DNA from: Anaerolineales bacterium UBA6055
GTDB lineage: Bacteria > Chloroflexota > Anaerolineae > Aggregatilineales > Phototrophicaceae
Direction of reading: 5' to 3'
DNA length: 37,881 nt
Assembly: GCA_002428985.1 (NCBI GenBank)
Contig: DIYL01000043.1
Span: 60,884-98,764, forward strand
The notes beneath the pieces are model-generated. The model saw only the letters and a list, made by a program, of their open reading frames with translations. It was not told the origin of the DNA and searched no databases. Positions 22,201-28,633 of this stretch are shown in pieces. The stretch's first letter is position 1; every line of letters begins with the position of its first letter. The position numbers and the translations under genes are program-made.

Positions 22201-23262
22201 ACTGCGGGGCAAAGAATACATTTAAACGTAGAGGTTGACGGTGTTTTAGAGTCAACTTGGCAACTTTGGCAGTACATAGGTGGCGGAACTGCTATAAATT
22301 TTAAGTATCGAATCCCAAACTTATCCGCTGGTTCTCATACAATACGTATGATGTATCGCGCATACACAAGCGGGACTGCTTTAGTACAAGGCGATGGTGT
22401 TTTTTCTCTTAAAGAGTTGGCAACAAATAATGGTGGTAATGTAGCGGAAATTGCATCAGCTAATTATGTGTCTAATGTTATTTCACAATCAAACATTACA
22501 ACTACTTCTACCACATGGGAAGACGTTGGCTCTGCGTTTGAGCAAACAATTACTACAGCGGGCAATCCTATTAAAGTGCATTTAGGCTTTCTTGCACAAA
22601 ACTCATCAGGCAATGTATTTTTTAATGTATCTATTGATGATGTTAATCAATTTCCAGATGATGGTGTTTTAACTGAAAGTACATCACAGCAAGGCTGGCA
22701 ATCTGACACGTTTATCTTCTCTGTACCTGCTGGAACTCGTACTGTTAAGTTGCGATGGCGAGTTAGTGCAGGCACAGGTCAAATCACGTTAAACAATTCC
22801 ATTAATGCTCACATGTGGGTAGAAGAAATGATGGTCGGGCTTGGTCAAGCAAGTGTTCCTAATATTGTTATCAACAACGATATCGGAACACTATCTACAT
22901 CATCAACAACTGATGTCGATATACCAGATTCCGAAACATTAATAACGCTAACGGCTACAGATTATCTAAATGTAGTGGTATCTGGCGGTTCAATTTTCAA
23001 CAATTTGGCTGGAACATTTGGTTTATTGACGCTTGAGTTAAATGGTGTGGACTATCCAATAACTCTTTTTGGTGACAATGGATCAGCCTTTTCAAGATCT
23101 ATACCGGCTGTTAACCACACCTTCGACCCTAGTGAATTACAAGTAGGTACAAATACTGTAAAGTTAAAAATTAGACGAACTCAAGGTTCGGGTCAAATTC
23201 GTTATGAGTCAAACGATGTTACATATGGATTTGACGGTCGTCTTATTTTAGAAGCCAAATAG
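19264..23262 (+). CDS. Long collagen-repeat tail fibre A (1332 aa)
   Basis: Residues ~1-70 form an N-terminal domain (DPVIIR-like NPVIIRSGMSADRP, GEFWVDVDTTYIYKA) shared with the protein at 25007. Then come three Gly-X-Y collagen stretches (GAQGPAGQDGQ; GDKGDTGDVGPQGLQGVAG; ~13 triplets from GDTGATGATGPQG to GPAG) separated by two related linkers ending IQWR. Such repeats trimerise phage fibres. The rest is several beta-sandwich domains, including two jelly-roll-like units near residues 935-1060 and 1070-1195. The gene starts with TTG; the paralogue uses ATG at the equivalent codon, so I accept the TTG. Its C-terminal ~1100 residues do not match the paralogue, consistent with receptor-binding diversification. 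Confidence 0.8.
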   Translation: MTDFINKSNPVIIRSGMSADRPSEPSSVGEFWVDVDTTYIYKAKLEVGVGLIWQSTGTGAQGPAGQDGQEVSLQNDGTYIQWRLGTGLWQNLVAVADLKGDKGDTGDVGPQGLQGVAGREIELQQGITHIQWRYVGDPTWIDLVLLSELKGDTGATGATGPQGEKGDTGDVGPQGPQGPQGEQGPAGTGSSVPIREDDVLVVTADNIDFDGTSFDVTNPSGNKAFIRSVGAPDGFDVTGKLTSTNNSDSPFRIFARATVPSSPQQGDIYYDDGTNTDSTDPGLRHYDGTQWIDVGTGGGALPVYENSSLVANALALEYDNDSFDVTSETSPENPTAHVTNIGSSGDFYIRGKLGVDRDVSSTFQAYIRKDGAESTSANEGVAYFFRRIPSSLNGTPITGKVYGIFVDTQIAPSYDSDVEAVEAIRFVGNHYGLGTVNSMYGFVAQLHNRDDGIIDNARGIYIDSTRNHGVGSITNSYGIYINDIDEGVNNYAIWTRDGLNRFGDQVSIDGQQDVPQLIVTGHSTQTSKIVSFEKDDATVLLDVDNDGILRLPENKIVLNDTGVQSNTVAQSTEPSSPVEGDRYLDDGTNTATGLPADRVYLSGAWVDLDTDTGEGGSTELGIFNAVDTVGGVTLTGSNQPIPLNNQIRIDTDYFTHTSGNGNVSIDQSGWYVVTYNTSTMVTSGTDRTQSQSVLQINTGGGVWVDVAGTLAEMYNREVTEGGTNASATVMMNLSAGDELRIAVRRTSGTSTIQTVANATSLTVRTANVGSGGSSGGGGGFDVSGVAMGSWRIIHESTNSLFSTSTTSSTPQVVNGSPQTFIAKGDQPVIVDWGNQYLQSTADACIGQLYININGTNHRIGANFVLGANNIASSVSTRVTIPPSLLVTGSNAVDLRIERTSGGGTVFLQMSPMDDYFIAQEYQPQAIVAQTELASVTEKWTGSFSTTSGSYVEIDPLFSKTIITSGGDVDVLFTGYGVNNTAGQRIHLNVEVDGVLESTWQLWQYIGGGTAINFKYRIPNLSAGSHTIRMMYRAYTSGTALVQGDGVFSLKELATNNGGNVAEIASANYVSNVISQSNITTTSTTWEDVGSAFEQTITTAGNPIKVHLGFLAQNSSGNVFFNVSIDDVNQFPDDGVLTESTSQQGWQSDTFIFSVPAGTRTVKLRWRVSAGTGQITLNNSINAHMWVEEMMVGLGQASVPNIVINNDIGTLSTSSTTDVDIPDSETLITLTATDYLNVVVSGGSIFNNLAGTFGLLTLELNGVDYPITLFGDNGSAFSRSIPAVNHTFDPSELQVGTNTVKLKIRRTQGSGQIRYESNDVTYGFDGRLILEAK

Positions 23263-23364
23263 GAGAACAATACGGTGACAACAATGATAGACGTACCAAG
23301 CAAGAATACGACATTTTGCTGTTATTGACTAAATAAACATAGGTTTAGTCTTTGACCTAGATCC

Positions 23365-23480
23365 AATAAAGTCGTGGGAGAAGATGCAAGGAAAATTGTG
23401 TCTCAGCCGGGAAGAGAATGACACAATCACCAGCGCATTCTCCCACATCATCTAACACACAGCACATCTGAAATTTCAAA
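23365..23480 (+). repeat. R2 repeat, copy A: structured element closing fibre cassette A
   Basis: The 116-bp segment recurs at 28445-28560. It has nested inverted repeats: outer GTGGGAGAA/TTCTCCCAC (23374-23382 with 23438-23446) and inner ATTGTGTC/GACACAAT (23395-23402 with 23420-23427), around a loop containing TCAGCCGGGAA. It then continues with a conserved ~34-bp single-stranded tail. It lies ~100 bp after the fibre gene. Function unknown; no T-run. Confidence 0.75.
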
Positions 23481-23754
23481 TTCTCATGGCTAGTTTACGA
23501 TGCCATTTCCAAACTGTTGTTAGTCGATCAACTCATATCACATCACATAATTCTGTGACTGTGTAGCATAGTTACAGAGAGAATTAGCTTGTCATGTCAA
23601 TCTGTTCAAACAACTTTACTAAGGTAAAGGCTTGTAGTTGATACCTAAGGGGCTAAATTACTATATTTCCCCTTAATCACAAAAACTGTGATTATTCAAG
23701 AAATCAGATTCAATTGGTAACCGATTCAATAGAGTCCTATAACTCTCATGGATT
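23481..23754 (+). other. Intercassette spacer with several hairpins; no gene
   Basis: No coding sequence is supported. Adjacent perfect hairpins occur at 23646-23675 (TAAGGGG/CCCCTTA) and 23675-23693 (AATCACA/TGTGATT), and a longer imperfect one lies near 23551-23588 (AATTCT...AGAATT). Just before R2, GTG 23275 with GGAG upstream opens only a 17-codon frame, probably the stub of a lost gene. Confidence 0.45.
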
Positions 23755-24039
23755 TGAACAAACGTCTGAACATTTGTCCGTACTTTAACAGAACTTTTGT
23801 GCTACAGTGGAATCATAGAAATTTGACCTGATACGAGATACCAAAGGTCTTAAGAGTCTAATGAGCTTAGGTCTATATTTCAGGCGATGAGTTTAGGAGG
23901 TGCTGATCAACGAAATCCAAGATTCAATAACGTAAAACAACCATCTGTAGAAATTGGCAGGTTTCTGCGGGCGGTCGTCTTAATAGTAAATTGGAATCGA
24001 ACTACTGAGATAAGTGTACATTACATATTGGATATTTGT
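23755..24039 (+). repeat. R1 repeat, copy B: opening segment of fibre cassette B
   Basis: This is the second copy of the ~280-bp R1 repeat. It keeps the TGAACAAACGTCTGAACATTTG start, although here that stretch is no longer the end of a LexA-like gene, which means the donor for the duplication came from the cassette A side. Differences are concentrated between the inverted repeat and the small ORF. Confidence 0.8.
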
Positions 24040-24105
24040 CAGATCATGACAAGTTACAGTCAGAAGTCACAAGTCAGAAGAGCATACCTACGTTGGTGTA
24101 GGTAG
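23887..24105 (+). CDS. Small fibre-cassette protein (copy B)
   Basis: The 72-aa frame starts with ATG 23887 and reads MSLGGADQRNPRFNN, then KQPSVEIGRF, matching copy A up to LDIC; after that it runs into an unrelated Ser/Arg-rich end, where copy A would have stopped. The Shine-Dalgarno site is poor. It may be expressed, or both copies may be relics of one N-terminal fibre or chaperone-like protein. I do not recognise a family. Confidence 0.4.
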   Translation: MSLGGADQRNPRFNNVKQPSVEIGRFLRAVVLIVNWNRTTEISVHYILDICQIMTSYSQKSQVRRAYLRWCR

Positions 24106-24209
24106 TAGAGAGGATTAATCATCGATCTATGATTATTCGATCAATGCTTATTGGTTTTACCATAACATACCGAATGAATGACAATACGTTTATATAGAAA
24201 GGAAACAAT

Positions 24210-25007
24210 ATGACCGATGAAAAGTTTTTAAGAGAAGCACCATATACTGATCGCTTTGATGCAAAGATCAAAACAGGTACAAAACCGCCTGCACCGGAGG
24301 GTGCTGGTGACATGCATTTTGATAATGCAAATACCTTGTCATTATCTGATGGGTCAGGGAGCTGGATTTCATATTTTCTTGCTCAAGGCAACACTGTAGC
24401 AACAAGCGCGCCATCAGCAACTGATGATGCGACCGCTGGTTACTCAGTAGGGTCGATGTGGATAGATGTAACCAATGATATGGCATATATCTGCCTAGAT
24501 TCCACTTCAACTTCTGCAATCTGGCAACCATTGGGGGGTGGGGGCAGTGTACCTTCTGGAACGACAAAGGTACGCTCTTGGTTGTTGGGTATCTCAAACG
24601 GTCCATTTGATACAACCCAAACTGATGTGATGTGGTCTGTAGATCCTTATGATTATGATCCAGACAATCTTCACGATACATCAACCACACAGGATATCGT
24701 TATTGATGTGACTGGAACTTACTATGTTAGTTTCTCTCTATATGGTCGAGCTGAAACGACATCAAGCCGTCTGATTGTGACATTACATATGAATGGTGAA
24801 AATATTGGGCGTAAGGCATTTGTCACTGATACAGGTAGCGGTAACGATTACTACTCTTATGGTGCGGAGATGTGGATTGGTACTTTACAAGCCAATGACA
24901 CACTTAAATTGAGTCTTTTCACGAGTACAAGTGGTGGTTTTGAACTGGCGTCAAATGGGTGGCAAGGCGGATTCTCTGAATTTAAATTGATGCAGGTTGC
25001 CTCCTAA
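24210..25007 (+). CDS. Small fibre protein B (conserved N-terminus, variable C-terminus)
   Basis: The 265-aa protein shares its N-terminal ~50 residues with the protein at 18560. Next comes a Thr/Ser/Ala segment with PSATDDATAGYSVGSMWID and AYICLDSTSTSAIWQP, a motif set common in phage fibres. The C-terminal ~140 residues are a beta-rich jelly-roll-like domain (YYVSFSLYGRAET, LIVTLHMNGENIG, DTLKLSLFTS). GAAAGGAAAC precedes ATG 24210. The stop shares one base with the ATG of the next gene (TAATG), indicating coupled translation and a joint structure. Confidence 0.68.
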   Translation: MTDEKFLREAPYTDRFDAKIKTGTKPPAPEGAGDMHFDNANTLSLSDGSGSWISYFLAQGNTVATSAPSATDDATAGYSVGSMWIDVTNDMAYICLDSTSTSAIWQPLGGGGSVPSGTTKVRSWLLGISNGPFDTTQTDVMWSVDPYDYDPDNLHDTSTTQDIVIDVTGTYYVSFSLYGRAETTSSRLIVTLHMNGENIGRKAFVTDTGSGNDYYSYGAEMWIGTLQANDTLKLSLFTSTSGGFELASNGWQGGFSEFKLMQVAS

Positions 25008-26602
25008 TGACTGATTTTATTGAAAAGACTGATCCGGTTATTATTCGTACCGGAATGAGTGCGGATAAGCCATTGGAACCCAATTCCGTAGGCGAATTTT
25101 GGGTAGATGTAGATACAACCCACATCTACAAAGCAAAGCTGGAGTCAGGTGTCGGCTTACTATGGGAGTCTGCTGGTACAGGGTCACAGGGGCCTGCTGG
25201 ACAAGATGGTCAGGAAGTATCACTACAAAATGATGGAACCTATATTCAGTGGCGATTAGGGACAGCTGCATGGCAAAACTTGGTGGCAATCGCTGATCTG
25301 AAAGGCGACAAAGGAGATACGGGTGATGTTGGTCCGCAAGGTTTACAAGGCATTGCTGGACGCGAGATTGAACTTCAGCAAGGAACAACTCATATTCAGT
25401 GGCGTTATGTTGGAGATCCAACGTGGATTGATCTTGTTCTTCTGTCTGAACTTAAGGGTGATACAGGAGCTACCGGCGCTACAGGGCCGCAAGGTGAAAA
25501 GGGCGATACCGGGGATGTCGGACCACAAGGTCCACAGGGACCGCAAGGGGAACAAGGGCCTGCGGGATCTGGTTCAACCATTCTTGTTCAGGAAGATGGA
25601 AGTCCTGTTGTAACAAGTGATGATCTTGATTTTGACGGTGGTGATTTCAATATCACAAATCCATCTGGGTCTAAGGCCATTGTCCAGATTGCAGATACAG
25701 CCTTTGTACCGCTAAACGTGACTGGTGTTGCCGATGAAACTCAATTAAAAGTCAGTGCCAATGCGACACAAACGGTAGATATTGCTCAATTTGATGATAC
25801 GTCTGGTAACACGGCGGCTAAAGTTGACCGATGGGGCAATCTTACAGCAAATCGGAAGCTAAATGCTTTGAGTAGTGTTTGGGCGCAACCGCCATTCCGC
25901 CTTGGTGGCCGTGCCAATGACCCGACAGATGCTATAGCACGTGGAGATATGTACTACAACGAGACAGAAAACATCATTCGATACTATGATGGTACTCAAT
26001 GGCTGAATATAAGTAGTGGTGGAGCGGCAAATACATTCAAACATGTATATCGGGGTACTTCGTTTTCTGCTGAAAATCAAGTTGTTGCGATTGGAGATTT
26101 AGGTGTATACCCTTCGTTAAGACGTAGACCAGTCAAAGTCGGTGTCATTATAGAGAGTGGTGTTACAAATGGAAATCTAGTTGAGGTCGCTATGTACGGT
26201 GAAGTTTCTGTTGTTTGTGCAGAAACAATTGTTGCTGGTGATCAACTTCGCCCATACTTTGATGAAACATACCAAGATTTAGACGGAAATATAGGGCGGG
26301 TCATTAAGTTCACAGGGGATGATTTAGATATTGAAGCAGATTATGGGAATTTACTAGCTTTGACTGGTGGAGTAGCAGGGCAGACAATCTCTGCAATTCT
26401 AATCGAAAAAAATGACCTCAATGATATGAATGTTTGGCAAGTTGGCACAGCTCGCATGGGATTTGATACATATTTAGTTGAAGGGCTTGAAGCTTTCCCA
26501 GATCACCGTTGGGAAGTCGGTATTTCAAACATAGGCAATACAACATATCTTGGACAATATGGCGGTGTATCCGTTGCAGAAGGAAAAGGAGAGTATTACT
26601 AA
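25007..26602 (+). CDS. Collagen-repeat tail fibre B (531 aa)
   Basis: The N-terminal ~195 residues are almost the same as those of the 19264 protein: GEFWVDVDTTHIYKA, three Gly-X-Y tracts, and two IQWR linkers. A 68-bp run in the third tract is identical at DNA level between the genes. The C-terminal part differs and is shorter: a DIYYN-type block (RGDMYYNETENIIRYYDGTQWLNI), then a domain with VGVIIESGVTNGNLVEVAMYGEVSVVCAETIVAGDQLRPYF, which looks like the capsid-decoration-type beta-fold (DUF2190-like) seen in some phage proteins; this last call is tentative. Coupled at both ends by TAATG junctions. Confidence 0.78.
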   Translation: MTDFIEKTDPVIIRTGMSADKPLEPNSVGEFWVDVDTTHIYKAKLESGVGLLWESAGTGSQGPAGQDGQEVSLQNDGTYIQWRLGTAAWQNLVAIADLKGDKGDTGDVGPQGLQGIAGREIELQQGTTHIQWRYVGDPTWIDLVLLSELKGDTGATGATGPQGEKGDTGDVGPQGPQGPQGEQGPAGSGSTILVQEDGSPVVTSDDLDFDGGDFNITNPSGSKAIVQIADTAFVPLNVTGVADETQLKVSANATQTVDIAQFDDTSGNTAAKVDRWGNLTANRKLNALSSVWAQPPFRLGGRANDPTDAIARGDMYYNETENIIRYYDGTQWLNISSGGAANTFKHVYRGTSFSAENQVVAIGDLGVYPSLRRRPVKVGVIIESGVTNGNLVEVAMYGEVSVVCAETIVAGDQLRPYFDETYQDLDGNIGRVIKFTGDDLDIEADYGNLLALTGGVAGQTISAILIEKNDLNDMNVWQVGTARMGFDTYLVEGLEAFPDHRWEVGISNIGNTTYLGQYGGVSVAEGKGEYY

Positions 26603-27225
26603 TGACAGAAGCAAAACCAATCTGGACAGAGCCAGTTGACCTATCAGTTAGCGATCCATATATGACACAAGATCGTTGGAATCGTTATATTGCTCAGAAT
26701 ACTGCATGGCTTTTATCAGCCAGTGGAGAATACTATGCACGTGTAACATGGAACGCTGGAGTTGAAGGCGCAGCCAGTGTTGCTCTAACAGCAAATGCAA
26801 ATAATCTAATTAAGTTTAATCAAGTTGAGTGGGATCCATATAATCTGATAACACTCAATACAGCAAATAATCGAATTTCTCTTGCAGATGGTAAGTATCG
26901 ATTTGAATTATTTGTTCAACTTCGTAGTAACTTGGGTGCAGCTACAGGGCGAGTCTATTATCAAAATCAGAATATTTACATTGCTGGAACGTCTAGCCAC
27001 TTTGATAACGGGTCAGATAGTGGTGATAGACACCAAGCTTTGTTACACACTGTATTTGACTATAACTTTTCATCAAATACACAAAATCATTTGCAATTTT
27101 ACAGTTATGTTTCAGTTGGTGATCTGTTCTTATGTCAGTATGGGAATAGTTTTGACACAGATAATGAAGATGAAAATGGTCATAATTTTGCTAGCCTAGA
27201 AATTTGGAAACTACCGGAGGATTAA
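26602..27225 (+). CDS. Small beta-rich fibre-associated protein 1 of 3
   Basis: The 207-aa protein has a short N-terminal part (TEPVDLSVSDPYMTQDRWNRY) and then a predicted jelly-roll: NNRISLADGKYRFELFVQLRS, then HLQFYSYVSVGDLFLCQYG, ending SLEIWKLPED. The ending (L-E-I-W-K) and general fold are shared with the next two genes. The ATG at 26602 overlaps the stop of fibre B by one base; the longer frame from 26509 lies within that gene. Likely receptor-binding or fibre-tip subunit, by context. Confidence 0.62.
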   Translation: MTEAKPIWTEPVDLSVSDPYMTQDRWNRYIAQNTAWLLSASGEYYARVTWNAGVEGAASVALTANANNLIKFNQVEWDPYNLITLNTANNRISLADGKYRFELFVQLRSNLGAATGRVYYQNQNIYIAGTSSHFDNGSDSGDRHQALLHTVFDYNFSSNTQNHLQFYSYVSVGDLFLCQYGNSFDTDNEDENGHNFASLEIWKLPED

Positions 27226-27226
27226 A

Positions 27227-27817
27227 ATGACATATATACCACCTAATATACAGGATGAAAAATTTCTGATTGATGCTACCGAGTACAACAAAGTGACGGT
27301 CGATAATATACTTCGATTGAAAGAATTTTACGATAAACGTGATGATTGGTTTCTTGTGCGTCATTGGGGCGTGGTCTCTTTAACAGATAGTACATGGTCT
27401 CGTTTACCTTGGATTCAAATTGATGATGCCAAATCAATTGTCAATAGTTCAGCCAATTCACCAGATTACACTATTAATTTAAATAATGGCGTATATCGCA
27501 TACGTGCACTATCACATTTTGAGACACGAGTAGATGGTTATGCAAACTGGCGAGTCCGCAATGTTACATCAAACGATACATTGATTGGAGGCATGGGAGG
27601 GAGCTCACTTGGTAATGACGGCAGTGATTATGGCAATATTGTCGTGCCTATGATCGGTGAGTTTGTAATTGATGAAGTTAGCGGTAATGCAGACATTGCA
27701 TTTGAGTATTATTTCAATTGGCAGACAAGTGGGACGCTAGGACGTAATTTCCTTCCAAGTCCAGTTGTTAGTACCGATCAGGAAAATTTCACAGCTAAAA
27801 TATGGAGGTTACCATAA
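27227..27817 (+). CDS. Small beta-rich fibre-associated protein 2 of 3
   Basis: The 196-aa protein begins MTYIPPNIQDEKFLIDATEYN, parallel to the next gene (MTYIPPVSIS), and contains LNNGVYRIRALSHFETRVDGYANWRVRN, the jelly-roll segment equivalent to LADGKYRFELF and LETGTYWVKFHG in its neighbours. It ends TAKIWRLP. CCGGAGG precedes ATG 27227 by 7 bases. It is the middle of a three-gene paralogous set. Confidence 0.62.
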   Translation: MTYIPPNIQDEKFLIDATEYNKVTVDNILRLKEFYDKRDDWFLVRHWGVVSLTDSTWSRLPWIQIDDAKSIVNSSANSPDYTINLNNGVYRIRALSHFETRVDGYANWRVRNVTSNDTLIGGMGGSSLGNDGSDYGNIVVPMIGEFVIDEVSGNADIAFEYYFNWQTSGTLGRNFLPSPVVSTDQENFTAKIWRLP

Positions 27818-28395
27818 TGACATATATTCCACCTGTTTCCATATCAAATGGAGCAATTCCATCTATTACAGATGTTAACCAGGTATTTGAGAATCTAAAG
27901 CAACTTAAAATTCTGTTTGAGGACCGTCCATATTCTCGACTACGCAGCGTACAAACTGAAGCAATGACGGATGCAACATGGACAGATGTATCCTGGTCAT
28001 ATACAGATGTAAATACAAATGACCTTATTGCATTAGACAGTCAACTCATTGAATTTGATTTAGAGACGGGAACTTATTGGGTTAAGTTTCATGGCTCTAT
28101 GAGAACACGGTATCGAGTTTATTCGAATATCATGTTCTACAATGTTGATGATGCTATCGTTGAAAAAGCTAGCTCAGGCGTTTATCAAGGTGGTTCAGAA
28201 ACAGCCGATCAGGAGACAGCACATTATTGGATGTGGTTTGAGTTGGCAGTTGCCAATGGGCCTAAGACTTATAAGGTGCAAAAGATAGCTGACTTTGGAA
28301 CATCAGCACACATGGGATACAACTACAAGATTGATACTTTATTTCAAGATCGTGGTTATAACAGTGCCTTGTTGGAAATTTGGAAAACAAGTTAA
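27817..28395 (+). CDS. Small beta-rich fibre-associated protein 3 of 3
   Basis: The 192-aa protein is a paralogue of the preceding gene: same MTYIPP start, same TDATWTDVSW/DSTWSRLPW strand, same LETGTYWVKFHGSMRTRYRVYSN-type core (quoted in part), and the LLEIWKTS ending. The start is ATG 27817 in a TAATG overlap, with ATGGAGG before it; an ATG at 27802 lies in the preceding gene. It closes cassette B; R2 copy B follows 50 bp later. Confidence 0.62.
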   Translation: MTYIPPVSISNGAIPSITDVNQVFENLKQLKILFEDRPYSRLRSVQTEAMTDATWTDVSWSYTDVNTNDLIALDSQLIEFDLETGTYWVKFHGSMRTRYRVYSNIMFYNVDDAIVEKASSGVYQGGSETADQETAHYWMWFELAVANGPKTYKVQKIADFGTSAHMGYNYKIDTLFQDRGYNSALLEIWKTS

Positions 28396-28444
28396 AGGTA
28401 AGTGGAGTGTTTTTAATTAAATTTAAAGATACTTCGAAAGTTTA

Positions 28445-28560
28445 AATAAAGTCGTGGGAGAGAGCGCAATGGAAATCGTGTCTCAGCCGGGAAGCGAATG
28501 ACACAATCACCAAAGCATTCTCCCACATCATCTAACACACAGTATATCTAAAATTTCAAA
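28445..28560 (+). repeat. R2 repeat, copy B: structured element closing fibre cassette B
   Basis: This is the second 116-bp R2 copy. The outer stem GTGGGAGAG/ATTCTCCCAC keeps 8 pairs; the inner stem has one C-A mismatch (ATCGTGTC versus GACACAAT). The conserved loop TCAGCCGGGAAG and the tail CATCATCTAACACACAG are kept. It lies 74 bp before the RHS gene, so it may also act in that gene's leader. Confidence 0.75.
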
Positions 28561-28633
28561 AACAACTAACTGGCAGTTGAGCTTGGATGGCTTTGTATTG
28601 CCAGCTACTAGAAAGAATATAAGGATAAAAGAT

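Noticed and set aside
17615..28395. Diversity-generating retroelement acting on the fibre genes
   Set aside because: No reverse transcriptase and no template/variable repeat pair with adenine-biased changes is seen; divergence of the C-terminal halves is better explained by recombination.
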